A stretch of 64,000 nucleotides of DNA from Caballeronia sordidicola (GCF_001544455.2 NZ_FCOC02000004.1:62001-126000); one strand, 5' to 3'; shown: positions 16,044 through 26,085, numbered from the stretch's first letter. Translations and numbers: made by a program. Notes: generated from the sequence alone by a model not told the origin.

Positions 16044-17585
16044 ATGAAGAACATGACAAACGACCGGACTCAAGCCAGCCATTCCACCCCAGCCAACAAC
16101 TTCCCCACGGAATCGTTCGACGACCCCGTGGCCGCGGTGGCGCGGGTATCGGCCATCTATGAAGCCAACACGGCATTCTTGCGCGACGCCTTCGCGCGCT
16201 ACAGGAAGAACGAGCCGTTTTCGCATCGCGTGCGGGCGTGTTATCCGTTCGTGCGCGTGCGCACCGAACTGAATACGCAGATCGATTCACGCCGTTCGTA
16301 CGGATTTGTCGCCGGGCCGGGTATCTTCGAAACCACGCTGACGCGCCCCGACATGTTCGGCGATTATTATCGTGAGCAACTGCGGCTGCTCGCCAAGAAC
16401 CATCATGTCGGCATTGAAGTGGGTGTGTCGGCGCAGCCCATTCCCATTCATTTTGCGTTTGCGGAAGGCATTCACCTGGAGGGCGATCTGGATCGCGACC
16501 GGCTGCTCGCCATGCGCAATATCTTCGACATGCCTGATCTCGCGCTGCTGGACGACCGCATTGTGAACGGCACGTACGAGCCGGGTCCGGGCGAGCCGCA
16601 TCCGCTGGCGTTGTTCACGGCGGCGCGGGTGGATTTCTCGTTGCATCGGCTGAAGCATTACACCGCGACTTCGCCCACGCACGTGCAGAACTACGTGCTT
16701 TATACGAACTACCAGTTTTATATCGATGAATTCGTGAAGGTCGGGCGCAAGATCATGTCCAAGGCCGACGATGAAGAAACGCGGACGTATCGTAGCGAAT
16801 ACACGTCGTTTGTCGAGCCCGGCGACGTGATCACGGGCAATGAAAACCTCGGCGATCTGCAGGAAGAACCGCAAGGCGTAGCGCCCGCGCGCTTGCCGCA
16901 AATGCCGGCGTATCACCTGAAACGCGCGGACGGCAGCGGTATCACGATGATCAACATTGGCGTGGGGCCATCGAACGCCAAGACGATCACCGACCATATA
17001 GCGGTGTTGCGCCCGCATGCGTGGATCATGCTTGGGCATTGCGCCGGATTACGCAATACGCAGCGTCTGGGCGATTACGTGCTTGCGCATGGTTACGTGC
17101 GCGAAGACCACGTGCTCGACGCCGACCTGCCGCTCTGGATTCCCATTCCCGCATTGGCGGAAGTTCAGGTGGCGCTGGAAAAAGCCGTCGCGCAGGTGAC
17201 CAAGCTCGAAGGCGTGGACCTGAAGCACGTGATGCGCACCGGAACGGTCGCGAGCGTGGATAACCGCAACTGGGAATTGCGCGATCATCGCGAGCCGGTG
17301 CAGCGTTTATCGCAGAGCCGCGCCATTGCGCTCGATATGGAAAGCGCGACCATTGCGGCAAACGGGTTTCGTTTCCGGGTGCCTTACGGAACGCTGCTGT
17401 GCGTCTCCGATAAACCCCTGCACGGCGAACTGAAATTGCCCGGCATGGCGGATCAGTTTTATCGTGCGCAAGTGGACCAGCATTTGCAGATCGGCGTAAT
17501 GGCGATGGAACTGCTGCGCATGAACGGGCTGTCGAAGCTGCATAGCCGGAAGTTGCGCGGCTTCGCCGAAGTCGCGTTTCAGTAA
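16044..17585 (+). CDS. amn: AMP nucleosidase
   Basis: About 513 residues from the ATG at 16044; the frame is open to an earlier ATG at 15996. The N-terminal domain (about 30-190) and the C-terminal phosphorylase-like domain (about 300-510) match Amn. LGHCAGLRNTQRLGDYVLAHGYVREDHVLD is the conserved segment of the catalytic domain, and AIALDMESATIAANG carries the MESA motif used to bind ribose in this fold. The enzyme hydrolyses AMP to adenine and ribose 5-phosphate. A hairpin terminator follows. Confidence 0.93.
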   Translation: MKNMTNDRTQASHSTPANNFPTESFDDPVAAVARVSAIYEANTAFLRDAFARYRKNEPFSHRVRACYPFVRVRTELNTQIDSRRSYGFVAGPGIFETTLTRPDMFGDYYREQLRLLAKNHHVGIEVGVSAQPIPIHFAFAEGIHLEGDLDRDRLLAMRNIFDMPDLALLDDRIVNGTYEPGPGEPHPLALFTAARVDFSLHRLKHYTATSPTHVQNYVLYTNYQFYIDEFVKVGRKIMSKADDEETRTYRSEYTSFVEPGDVITGNENLGDLQEEPQGVAPARLPQMPAYHLKRADGSGITMINIGVGPSNAKTITDHIAVLRPHAWIMLGHCAGLRNTQRLGDYVLAHGYVREDHVLDADLPLWIPIPALAEVQVALEKAVAQVTKLEGVDLKHVMRTGTVASVDNRNWELRDHREPVQRLSQSRAIALDMESATIAANGFRFRVPYGTLLCVSDKPLHGELKLPGMADQFYRAQVDQHLQIGVMAMELLRMNGLSKLHSRKLRGFAEVAFQ

Positions 17586-17589
17586 GCGC

Positions 17590-17620
17590 AAAAAGCGGCT
17601 CCGTAAAAGGAGCCGCGTTT
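17590..17620. terminator. Bidirectional terminator between amn and the LOG gene
   Basis: The stem GCGGCTCC/GGAGCCGC has a GTAAAA loop. On the minus strand it is followed by TTTTT and so clearly serves the LOG gene; on the plus strand the T-run is only GTTTC. Confidence 0.75.
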
Positions 17621-17647
17621 CAACCCTGCCGTGCACGCATCAAGCCA

Positions 17648-18397
17648 TCAAAGATAGAACATCCGGTCTTCGTCGGACTTGCCTTCGGCCGGCTGTTCTT
17701 CCGCCGTCTCGCGGTCTTCATAGAATTGCAGCACCGCTTCGAGCACCTGATCCGGATTGTCGATGACCTGCATCAGGTCCAGGTCTTTCGCGCTGATCAC
17801 GCCATTCGGCACGAGCGTGTTGCGGAACCACGAAAGCAGGCCCTCCCAGAACTCGCCGCCCACCAGCACGATGGGAACATGCCGCGACTTCTTGGTCTGG
17901 ATCAGCGTGAGCACTTCGGCCATTTCGTCGAGCGTGCCGAAACCGCCCGGCATGACGACCACGGCGTCCGAGTTCTTCACGAACGTGACCTTGCGCGTGA
18001 AAAAATGGCGAAAGCGCAGAGAGATATCCTGCCACTGATTGCCCGACTGCTCGTGCGGCAACTCGATGTTCAATCCCACCGACGGCGACTTGCCCGCATG
18101 CGCGCCCTTGTTCGCGGCTTCCATGATGCCGGGGCCGCCGCCGGAGATCACGGCGAAGCCTGCGTCGGAGAATTTCTGCGCAATTTCAATGGTGAGCTGG
18201 TAGTACGGCGACTCGGGTTTCAGGCGCGCCGAACCATAGATGCTGATGGCAGGGCGGATCTCGGACAGGTACTCGGTCGCCTCGATAAACTCTGCCATAA
18301 TCGTGAACATCTGCCACGATGCGCGGGCCTTCTTGGCCGTCGCGCGCTCTTGATCTGCGAGCGATCGCAGACTCGGAATCACTTTTCTTTTGTTCAT
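17648..18397 (-). CDS. LOG-family protein (TIGR00730)
   Basis: 249 residues. The lysine-decarboxylase-like/LOG motifs are intact: SGGGPGIMEAANKGA near residue 88 and PGGFGTLDE near 150. LOG proteins are nucleoside 5'-monophosphate phosphoribohydrolases (cytokinin-activating type); some act on other nucleotides. The ATG is only one base from the divergent polA ATG; an internal Met at residue 29 (MFTIMAEF) is an alternative start that would leave room for a promoter. It faces AMP nucleosidase, another nucleotide-cleaving enzyme. Confidence 0.9.
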   Translation of the reverse strand: MNKRKVIPSLRSLADQERATAKKARASWQMFTIMAEFIEATEYLSEIRPAISIYGSARLKPESPYYQLTIEIAQKFSDAGFAVISGGGPGIMEAANKGAHAGKSPSVGLNIELPHEQSGNQWQDISLRFRHFFTRKVTFVKNSDAVVVMPGGFGTLDEMAEVLTLIQTKKSRHVPIVLVGGEFWEGLLSWFRNTLVPNGVISAKDLDLMQVIDNPDQVLEAVLQFYEDRETAEEQPAEGKSDEDRMFYL

Positions 18398-18398
18398 A

Positions 18399-21137
18399 AT
18401 GCCTGAAGAACCTAATCTTGAAGGTAAGACCCTGCTATTGGTCGATGGATCCAGCTATCTGTATCGGGCCTACCATGCCATGCCGGATCTGCGCGGGCCG
18501 CATGGCGGGCCGACGGGCGCGCTGTACGGAATGATCAACATGCTGCGGCGCCTGCGCAAGGACATCAATGCAGAGTATAGCGCGTGCATATTCGACGCCA
18601 AGGGCAAGACGTTTCGCGACGACTGGTACGCGGATTACAAGGCCAACCGGCCGTCCATGCCCGATGACCTTTCGAAGCAGATAGAACCCATCCACGAAAC
18701 CGTGCGGGCGCTCGGCTGGCCGCTCGTGATGATCGAAGGCGTGGAGGCCGACGACGTAATCGGCACGCTTGCTGTGGCGGCCGAAAAGCGCGGCATGAAG
18801 GTTATCGTGTCGACAGGCGATAAGGATCTGGCGCAGCTCGTGACGGATCATGTCACCCTCATCAATACGATGTCCAACGAGACGCTCGATCGCGCCGGGG
18901 TGCTGAGTAAGTTCGGCGTGCCGCCGGAGCGGATCGTCGACTATCTCTCGCTCATCGGCGATACGGTCGATAACGTACCGGGCGTCGAGAAGTGCGGACC
19001 GAAGACGGCGCTGAAGTGGCTCACACAATACGAAACCCTTGATGGCATCGTGGCACATGCGAGCGAAATCAAAGGTGCGGTGGGAGACAATCTGCGCCAA
19101 GCTCTGGACTTCCTTCCCATGGCCAGAAAGCTCGTTACCGTACATACGGAATGCGACCTGAAGGCGCAGATCGCGTCCATTGAAGAAACACTGCCGTCGC
19201 GGCCCGAAGCGCGCGACGAACTGCGCGATCTGTTCACGCGCCACGGCTTCAAGACGTGGCTGCGCGAAGTCGAGATTGCCGACGCGGTGGAAGGTCCCAC
19301 GGACACGCCGCCCGCGCCCGCCACGGAAATGGAGCGGCATTACGAAACCGTGCAGACGTGGGAACAGTTCGATGCATGGCTCGCACGCATCAATGCCGCC
19401 GAACTGACTTCCTTCGATACCGAAACGACCGCGCTCGACCCCATGCTCGCGCAGCTCGTCGGGCTGTCGGTGTCGGTCGAGCCGGGACGCGCGGCGTATA
19501 TTCCGGTGGCGCATCGCGGTCCGGACACGCCCGTGCAGTTGCCGCGCGACGAAGTCCTGCAGAAGCTTAAATCGTGGCTCGAGGATCCATCGAAGAAAAA
19601 GGTCGGCCAGCATCTGAAGTACGACGAGCAAGTGCTCGCGAACTACGGTATCGAGTTGAACGGTGTCGAGCACGACACGCTGTTGCAGTCGTATGTGCTG
19701 GAGTCGCACCGGCCGCACGACATGGACAATCTTGCGCTGCGGCATCTGGGCGCGAAGACCATCAAGTATGAAGAGGTCGCGGGCAAGGGCGCGTCCCAGA
19801 TCGGCTTCGACGAAGTCGCGCTGGACCAGGCCGCGCCATACGCGGCCGAAGACGCGGACATCACATTGCGGCTGCATCAGGCGCTGTTTCCGCAACTCGC
19901 TGACGAAGCGCAGCTGCTGCATGTGTATCGCGATATAGAAATGCCGACCTCGCGCGTATTGCGCAAGATGGAGCGCAATGGCGTACTGATCGACGGCGAG
20001 TTGCTGCGCGTGCAAAGCGGCCAGATCGCGACGCGTCTGATCCAGCTCGAAGCCGAGGCATACATGCTCGCGGGCGGCGAATTCAATCTTGGATCGCCGA
20101 AGCAGATTGGCCAGATCTTCTTCGAGAAGCTGCAATTGCCGGTGGTCAAGAAAACGCCGAGCGGCGCGCCTTCCACCGACGAAGAAGTCCTGCAGAAGCT
20201 CGCGGAAGATTATCCGTTGCCGAAGATCCTGCTCGAGCATCGTGGCTTGTCGAAGCTGAAATCGACGTACACGGACAAGCTGCCGCGCATGGTCAACGCG
20301 CAGACTGGCCGGGTGCATACGAACTATGCACAAGCTGTCGCGGTGACGGGGCGGTTGTCATCGAATGAACCGAACTTGCAGAACATTCCGGTGCGGACCG
20401 CCGAAGGACGGCGCATTCGCGAGGCGTTCATTGCGCCGCCGGGAAGCAAGATCGTCTCAGCCGATTACTCGCAGATCGAGTTGCGGATCATGGCGCATAT
20501 CTCCGGCGATCCTTCGCTCATGCGCTCGTTTGCCGAGGGCGAGGATGTGCACCGGGCAACGGCGTCCGAGATTTTTGGCGTGACGCCCATCGAGGTATCG
20601 AACGATCAGCGGCGCATCGCGAAGGTCATCAACTTCGGGCTGATCTATGGCATGAGCGCGTTCGGGCTGGCGTCGAATATAGGCATCTCGCGTGACGCGG
20701 CGAAGCTTTATATCGACAGATATTTCCAGCGCTATCCGGGCGTGGCCAACTACATGGACGAAACGCGCACGAAGGCAAAGCGCGATGGCTTCGTGGAGAC
20801 GGTGTTCGGGCGGCGCCTGTGGTTGCCCGAGATCAATGGCGGCAGCGGTCCGCGCCGGCAGGGCGCCGAGCGCGCGGCGATCAATGCGCCCATGCAGGGC
20901 ACGGCTGCGGACCTGATCAAGCTGTCCATGATCGCGGTGCAGGACTGGCTGGAAGCATCGAAGATACAAACCAGGATGATCATGCAGGTCCACGACGAAC
21001 TCGTGCTCGAGGTGCCCGAAGCCGAATTGCCGGAAGTGCGCCGACGTCTGCCGGAACTCATGTGTGGCGTCGCGAAGCTGAAGGTGCCGCTGGTCGCCGA
21101 AGTCGGCGTGGGCAACAACTGGGAAGAAGCGCATTGA
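18399..21137 (+). CDS. polA: DNA polymerase I
   Basis: 912 residues. It has the 5'-3' exonuclease/FEN domain (about 1-300; LLVDGSSYLYRAYHA, EADDVIGTLA, STGDKDLAQLV), the 3'-5' exonuclease domain (about 310-500; SFDTETTALDPM with intact DxE) and polymerase family A motifs: SADYSQIELRIMAHIS (motif A), RRIAKVINFGLIYGMSAFG (O helix) and MQVHDELVLEV (motif C). All catalytic residues seem present, so proofreading is probably intact. It acts in Okazaki maturation and repair. The promoter must overlap the divergent LOG gene. Confidence 0.97.
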   Translation: MPEEPNLEGKTLLLVDGSSYLYRAYHAMPDLRGPHGGPTGALYGMINMLRRLRKDINAEYSACIFDAKGKTFRDDWYADYKANRPSMPDDLSKQIEPIHETVRALGWPLVMIEGVEADDVIGTLAVAAEKRGMKVIVSTGDKDLAQLVTDHVTLINTMSNETLDRAGVLSKFGVPPERIVDYLSLIGDTVDNVPGVEKCGPKTALKWLTQYETLDGIVAHASEIKGAVGDNLRQALDFLPMARKLVTVHTECDLKAQIASIEETLPSRPEARDELRDLFTRHGFKTWLREVEIADAVEGPTDTPPAPATEMERHYETVQTWEQFDAWLARINAAELTSFDTETTALDPMLAQLVGLSVSVEPGRAAYIPVAHRGPDTPVQLPRDEVLQKLKSWLEDPSKKKVGQHLKYDEQVLANYGIELNGVEHDTLLQSYVLESHRPHDMDNLALRHLGAKTIKYEEVAGKGASQIGFDEVALDQAAPYAAEDADITLRLHQALFPQLADEAQLLHVYRDIEMPTSRVLRKMERNGVLIDGELLRVQSGQIATRLIQLEAEAYMLAGGEFNLGSPKQIGQIFFEKLQLPVVKKTPSGAPSTDEEVLQKLAEDYPLPKILLEHRGLSKLKSTYTDKLPRMVNAQTGRVHTNYAQAVAVTGRLSSNEPNLQNIPVRTAEGRRIREAFIAPPGSKIVSADYSQIELRIMAHISGDPSLMRSFAEGEDVHRATASEIFGVTPIEVSNDQRRIAKVINFGLIYGMSAFGLASNIGISRDAAKLYIDRYFQRYPGVANYMDETRTKAKRDGFVETVFGRRLWLPEINGGSGPRRQGAERAAINAPMQGTAADLIKLSMIAVQDWLEASKIQTRMIMQVHDELVLEVPEAELPEVRRRLPELMCGVAKLKVPLVAEVGVGNNWEEAH

Positions 21138-21168
21138 GCGGGTTTCAATGATGTCACGGGAGAATTGA

Positions 21169-22527
21169 ATGCATCGCTTCATAATCGTCGGCGGCGGGGC
21201 GGGCGGGTTGGAACTGGCTACGCGCCTTGGCGACAAGTTCGGCAGCGCCAATGGCAAGCGCGCGGCGCGTGCGCAGGTGACGCTCATCGACCGGAATTCC
21301 ACGCATATCTGGAAGCCGCTGTTGCATGAAGTGGCGGCCGGCAGCCTGGACCCGTTCTCGCAGGAGTTGCCCTACGCGGCGCAAGCGCGCTGGCATGGCT
21401 TCGAGTTTCAGCAGGGCGATCTGCTGGGTATCGACCGGACCGCGAAGAAGGTCAGGCTCGGTGCGCTTCTCGACGACGAAGCCGGCGAATTGTTGCCGCA
21501 GCGCGATCTGGAATACGACACGCTGATCGTGGCTATTGGCAGTACAACCGCGTTCTTCGGCGTGCAGGGCGCGCAGGAAAATTCGCTCGCGCTGGATACG
21601 GTGGATCAAGCCGAACTGTTTCGCAAACGGTTGATCGCCGCGTGTATCCGCGCGGAATACCGGGCGCCCGATCCGCAAACCATCAGTCCAGCCGATGCCG
21701 CGACAAGGCAGCCTCGCGTTCAGGTCGCGATTGTCGGCGGCGGCGCGACGGGTGTGGAGTTATCGGCGGAATTGCGCAATACCGCGCAGGTGCTGCACGC
21801 TTACGGGCTGCATAAGCTCGATCCGAAACACGATATTGGCATCGTGCTGATTGAAGCAGGCCCGCGCATCCTGCCCGCGCTGCCCGAGCGTGTGTCCACG
21901 GCGACCGCCGAGTTGCTGGCAAAACTGGGCGTCAGTCTCATGACCGGCGAAACGGTGGCGGAAGTGTCGCGCAGCGCGATCCGCACGGCGAGCGGCAAGA
22001 CCATTGCGGCGGATCTGACCGTGTGGGCGGCTGGCATTCGCGCCCCAGCCATATTGTCCAATCTCGACGGACTCACGACCAACCGCCTCGGCCAACTTAT
22101 TGTGCGCCGTACGCTGCAGACCGAAATCGACGACAACGTGTTCGCCCTCGGCGATTGCGCTGCATGCGCGTGGCCGGGCGGCGAGAAAGAAGGCCGGAAT
22201 GTGCCGCCGCGCGCGCAAGCCGCGCATCAGCAAGCGAGTTTCCTGCTGAAGTCGCTGGAACGAAGGCTCGAAGACAAGCCGCTGCCCGACTATACGTATC
22301 GGGACTTCGGCTCGCTCGTATCGCTTGGGCATTTCAGCGCGGTCGGCAGTCTGATGGGCGGGTTGATCGGCGGGAACATGCTGATTGAAGGGCTTTTTGC
22401 GCGCTTCATGTACCAGTCGCTTTACCGGATGCACATTGCAGCACTGCACGGCTGGGCGCGCATGGCGCTCGATACCGTCGCGCACTGGCTGCGGCGCTCC
22501 ACCGCGCCGCGGGTCAAGCTGCACTGA
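21169..22527 (+). CDS. NAD(P)/FAD-dependent oxidoreductase, NDH-2-like
   Basis: 452 residues starting 31 bases after polA. An N-terminal FAD-binding motif (IIVGGGAGGLELATRLG), a second NAD-binding motif (VAIVGGGATGVELSAEL near residue 185) and the family motif VFALGDCAA near 325 are all present. The C-terminus has hydrophobic segments (GHFSAVGSLMGGLIGG) that fit peripheral membrane attachment. Type II NADH dehydrogenases pass electrons from NADH to quinone without proton pumping. It could also be a related sulfide:quinone-type enzyme, but the motifs favour NDH-2. Confidence 0.88.
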   Translation: MHRFIIVGGGAGGLELATRLGDKFGSANGKRAARAQVTLIDRNSTHIWKPLLHEVAAGSLDPFSQELPYAAQARWHGFEFQQGDLLGIDRTAKKVRLGALLDDEAGELLPQRDLEYDTLIVAIGSTTAFFGVQGAQENSLALDTVDQAELFRKRLIAACIRAEYRAPDPQTISPADAATRQPRVQVAIVGGGATGVELSAELRNTAQVLHAYGLHKLDPKHDIGIVLIEAGPRILPALPERVSTATAELLAKLGVSLMTGETVAEVSRSAIRTASGKTIAADLTVWAAGIRAPAILSNLDGLTTNRLGQLIVRRTLQTEIDDNVFALGDCAACAWPGGEKEGRNVPPRAQAAHQQASFLLKSLERRLEDKPLPDYTYRDFGSLVSLGHFSAVGSLMGGLIGGNMLIEGLFARFMYQSLYRMHIAALHGWARMALDTVAHWLRRSTAPRVKLH

Positions 22528-22758
22528 GGCTGCGCAAGCAGGCAGGGCAGAAGTGAGCAGGCGGCGTAAAGCTGTTTAGAATGGGCGGCACGCCTTGGAA
22601 GCGGTTTCGTTCAAGGCGTGGTCGTAGTCAAAATCCTTGCCGTGCCTCGCTGCCAGGCGCATCAGCCCGGCACAGGGGCTTACCCGTTCAGGATGGTCCG
22701 GTGCGCTTCTGGCCGCCGCCGGCCGTCCCTTCGCGGCCCCACGCCGCTGGAGTTCTGC

Positions 22759-23634
22759 ATGCTTACGCCTGAAATCGACAGCCTCGTTCCGCATGTTCCG
22801 TTCAATCGCCGCACGTTCATCAAGGCGGCGGTCGGCAGCGGGTTTGCCGCCTGCGTCTTGCCGGTTTCCGCGCAAACCATCATCACCGACAGCGACGGTC
22901 TCGAAGCTGGCCCGGTAGGCTTCAAGGCCGCCGACGGCACGCTGGTGCCCGCATACCGCGCGCAGCCAAAAGGCAAGACGCACTTGCCGGTGATCATCGT
23001 GATTCATGAGATTTTTGGCGTGCACGAGCATATCGCCGATGTCTGCCGCCGCTTCGCCAAGCTCGGTTATCTCGCGGTCGCGCCCGACCTCTACGTGCGC
23101 GAGGGCGACGCATCGAAGTATCCGTCGATGCAACAGCTCAACGACCAGCTCGTCTCCAGGGTGCCCGATGCACAGGTGTTATCGGATATCGATTCAACAG
23201 TTGCGTGGGCAGGCGAGAACGGCGGCGATTTGAACCGGCTGGGAATTACGGGTTTCTGCTGGGGCGGGCGGATCACGTGGTTGTATGCCGAGCGCAATCC
23301 GCGCATCAAGGCAGCGGTGGCGTGGTATGGGCGCGTTGCTGGCGCGAAGACCGCGAACAATCCCGCGAATCCGCTGGACCTTGCCGCGAATCTGAAAGCG
23401 CCGGTTCTCGGGCTATACGGCAAGCTCGATCAAAGCATTCCGCAGGACACGCTGGCCCAGATGAAGCAGGTGATTGCGACCGGCCCGGAGGTGGCGCGCG
23501 GCTCGCAGTTCGTTGTCTACGATGACGCGCCGCATGCGTTTTTCGCGGATTACCGGCCGAGCTACCGGAAAGCGGATGCCGAGGATGGCTGGAAGCGCGC
23601 GCTTGCGTGGTTCAAGGAGCACGGGGTCAAGTGA
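22759..23634 (+). CDS. Dienelactone hydrolase-family protein with Tat signal
   Basis: 291 residues from the ATG at 22759, chosen because GGAG precedes it. A twin-arginine signal (NRRTFIKAAVGSGFAACVLP) occupies about residues 15-40, implying export in folded form. The hydrolase triad is visible: Cys in GFCWGG near 168, Asp in YGKLDQ near 222 and His in APHAFF near 255, plus Glu in IHEIFG near 86. The family opens dienelactones from chlorocatechol breakdown, but many members have unknown substrates. Confidence 0.87.
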   Translation: MLTPEIDSLVPHVPFNRRTFIKAAVGSGFAACVLPVSAQTIITDSDGLEAGPVGFKAADGTLVPAYRAQPKGKTHLPVIIVIHEIFGVHEHIADVCRRFAKLGYLAVAPDLYVREGDASKYPSMQQLNDQLVSRVPDAQVLSDIDSTVAWAGENGGDLNRLGITGFCWGGRITWLYAERNPRIKAAVAWYGRVAGAKTANNPANPLDLAANLKAPVLGLYGKLDQSIPQDTLAQMKQVIATGPEVARGSQFVVYDDAPHAFFADYRPSYRKADAEDGWKRALAWFKEHGVK

Positions 23635-23679
23635 CTCGCGCACGCGCCTGATCCGTCTGGACCGGGTGCGTGCAATTGC

Positions 23680-24549
23680 CTATGCCGCCGCGCCCGTCGC
23701 CACTGGCCGCGATGCGTCCGAGCTCCATTCGCTCCACGATCCCGGATACAGCGCCGCGCCGTGCAATCCGGCGACTTCCATCGCCAGTGCGTTGTGGCAG
23801 GCTGTCACGCCCGATCCGCATTGCAGCACCGCGCGATCCGGCGGCGTTGCGCCGAGCAGCGCGCCAAACGTCTCGCGCAATTCGTGCGCGGTCTTGAAGC
23901 GGCCATCGGCGCCTAGGTTGTCCTTGAAAAAGCGATTCAGCGCGCCGGGAATATGACCGCCGACGGCATCGAGCGTCTCGTTTTCCCCGCGATACCGGTC
24001 GGCCGCGCGGGCGTCGATCAGCACGCGCTCGTGGGTGTTCAGATTGCGCAGGACGCCATCCACGTCGATGGTCACAGCGAGCGGCGCGCTTGCCTTGAAC
24101 GTGCCCGTCGACGCCGCCGGCGTTTCGGCATCGAGCGGCTGGCCGGCCGCTTGCCATGCCTGCAGGCCGCCGTCGAGCAGCGCGACCGAGTCGTGTCCGA
24201 GCCATCGCAGCAGCCACCACAGGCGCGCGGCGTACATGCCACCCTGGGCGTCGTAGGCGACCACTTGCTGGCCTTCGTTCAAGCCGATTTCCTTGAGCCT
24301 CGCGACGAGCGCCGCGCGCTCCGGCAGCGGGTGGCGGCCGTTTTTCCCGGTTTTCGCCCCGGATAGGTCGCGATCGAGATGCAGATAATGCGCGCCTGGA
24401 ATATGCCCCGACGCGTACGCGGCCTCACCGGCATCGGGCGCGGCAAGGTCGAAGCGGCAATCGACAATGAACACGCTGCCAGGCGCGGCGGCAATGCGCT
24501 CGACAAGATTGGCCGCGGAAATAAGCGTGGTGTAGTGCGTGTGCGGCAT
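23680..24549 (-). CDS. sseA: Thiosulfate/3-mercaptopyruvate sulfurtransferase
   Basis: 289 residues with two rhodanese domains. The first (about 10-130) is inactive, lacking the Cys; the second (about 160-285) carries CGSGVTA, the active-site loop typical of mercaptopyruvate sulfurtransferases. The inter-domain motif GGHIPGALN is present. The enzyme transfers sulfur to cyanide or thiols. Its start at 24549 gives a standard N-terminus (TTLISAANLVERI). It is convergent with the hydrolase gene. Confidence 0.88.
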   Translation of the reverse strand: MPHTHYTTLISAANLVERIAAAPGSVFIVDCRFDLAAPDAGEAAYASGHIPGAHYLHLDRDLSGAKTGKNGRHPLPERAALVARLKEIGLNEGQQVVAYDAQGGMYAARLWWLLRWLGHDSVALLDGGLQAWQAAGQPLDAETPAASTGTFKASAPLAVTIDVDGVLRNLNTHERVLIDARAADRYRGENETLDAVGGHIPGALNRFFKDNLGADGRFKTAHELRETFGALLGATPPDRAVLQCGSGVTACHNALAMEVAGLHGAALYPGSWSEWSSDASRPVATGAAA

Positions 24550-24631
24550 GACGGCTCCCGAAGCAACGCGCGGCCACCGTTGCTCAAGCGGCATAAGGCG
24601 CGTTGCGAAACTTTAAGATTCAAGTCTAAAC

Positions 24632-24659
24632 AAAAAAAGACGGGCCAAAGCCCGTCTTT
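24632..24659 (-). terminator. Terminator of the Rieske oxygenase gene
   Basis: The 10-bp stem AAAGACGGGC/GCCCGTCTTT has a CAAA loop and a seven-base A-run that reads as T on the minus strand. It starts about 20 bases past the oxygenase stop. Confidence 0.88.
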
Positions 24660-24680
24660 CCTAACAAAACCGTATCACCC

Positions 24681-25787
24681 TCAAATCTCGCCCAACTGCC
24701 GGCGCAAGAACTCGTGAAAGTGCTGCATGCCGGATTCCATCGGACTCTGGTACGGCCCGACTTGCGACTCGCCGCGATTCATCAGCGCGCGCCTGCCGGC
24801 ATCCATGCGTTCGGCGATTTCGTCGTCCTCGCGCGCGGTTTCCATATACGCGGCCCGCTCGGCTTCGATGAACTCGCGCTCGAACAGCGCGATTTCCTCA
24901 GGATAATAAAACTCCACAATGTTGGTGGTCTTTTGCGGCCCTTGCGGGATGAGCCACGACACCACCAGCACGTGCGGATACCACTCGATCATGATGCCCG
25001 GGTAATACACCATCCAGATCGCGCCGAATTCCGGCAGCTTGCCGTCGCGGAACCGCAACACCTCGTCGTGCCATTTGCGATAGATCGGGCTGCCCGGCTT
25101 CTCAAGATTCTTGTGCACGCCAACTGTCTGCACGCTGTACCAGTCGCCGAATTCCCACGTCAGGTCGTCGCAGGAAACAAAACTTCCCAGACCCGGATGG
25201 AACGGCGCCACGTGATAGTCCTCGAGATACACCTCGATAAAACTCTTCCAGTTGTAATTGCACTGGTGTACTTCGACGTGATCGAACATGAAGCCCGAAA
25301 AATCGAAATGCCTGGCGGGCCCAAGCCGGGCGAGGTCGGCCGCGACGTCGCGCCCGCTCGCTTCAAACAGCAGCCCCTGCCAGTTCTGCAAAGGTGACTT
25401 GCCAAGGTTGAGGCAGGGTTTGTCGGCGAAATGCGGCGCGCCGAGCAACTGTCCGTCGAGATCGTAGGTCCAGCGGTGCAACGGACAGACGATGTTTTCC
25501 GCCGTGCCGCGCCCGTTCAGCATGATGGCCTGGCGGTGGCGGCACACGTTCGACAACAGCTCGATTTCGTCCTGTTTGTTACGGACGAGCAGACGCCCTT
25601 CGCCCTCGCCGGGCAAAGCAAAATAACTTCCCGCCTCGGGCACCATGAGTTCGTGCCCGATGTAGCGTGGACCGCGTTTGAAAAGCGTGTCGATTTCGCG
25701 CTTGAGAAGCGCTTCGTCAAAGTAAGCCGTGACTGGCAACTGACTGTGAATGGCGTTCAGTTGCAATGCATTGCTCAGATTGGACAT
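24681..25787 (-). CDS. Rieske-type aromatic ring-hydroxylating oxygenase alpha subunit
   Basis: 368 residues from the ATG at 25787. The N-terminal Rieske domain binds 2Fe-2S through CRHR near residue 83 and CPLH near 101 (C-x-H then C-x2-H). The C-terminal catalytic domain holds the mononuclear iron site in NWKSFIEVYLEDYHVAPFHPG (DYHxxxxH near 190). No small subunit or reductase lies beside it. Such alpha subunits hydroxylate aromatics or demethylate quaternary amines; the substrate is not predictable here. Confidence 0.9.
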   Translation of the reverse strand: MSNLSNALQLNAIHSQLPVTAYFDEALLKREIDTLFKRGPRYIGHELMVPEAGSYFALPGEGEGRLLVRNKQDEIELLSNVCRHRQAIMLNGRGTAENIVCPLHRWTYDLDGQLLGAPHFADKPCLNLGKSPLQNWQGLLFEASGRDVAADLARLGPARHFDFSGFMFDHVEVHQCNYNWKSFIEVYLEDYHVAPFHPGLGSFVSCDDLTWEFGDWYSVQTVGVHKNLEKPGSPIYRKWHDEVLRFRDGKLPEFGAIWMVYYPGIMIEWYPHVLVVSWLIPQGPQKTTNIVEFYYPEEIALFEREFIEAERAAYMETAREDDEIAERMDAGRRALMNRGESQVGPYQSPMESGMQHFHEFLRRQLGEI

Positions 25788-26085
25788 TCCCACTCCCGTG
25801 AAGACGTGAAAGCAGTGAACAACCCAACCATCGAAAATTCGATTTAGGGAGACCGCGAATTATAACGAAAACCCTTTCAATGGGGCGTTCGGTGACTTGT
25901 TTTGGGTCAAATCCCGGTGCAGAGTTCCGGGAAAATTACTGGACTGCGGAGAATTCTCAAGGATGAGCGCTGGGACCCTGAGACGCGCCACAGGCATGGG
26001 TGAGCGCACGGTGGAGGCCGGAAAAGCGGCTTTTGCCGTAGAATGTCCGACTTGTTCCCAAAATCCGACATTACACCCACGATTC
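25788..26085. other. Divergent intergenic region, Rieske oxygenase / xseB
   Basis: No gene is supported. The plus-strand frame into xseB is open from 25897, but its codons before the ATG at 26086 look non-coding. It presumably holds both promoters; no confident -35/-10 pair was assigned. Confidence 0.5.

Noticed and set aside
18435..20333. 632-codon minus-strand ORF opposite polA
   Set aside because: Shadow frame; all polymerase I motifs are on the plus strand.
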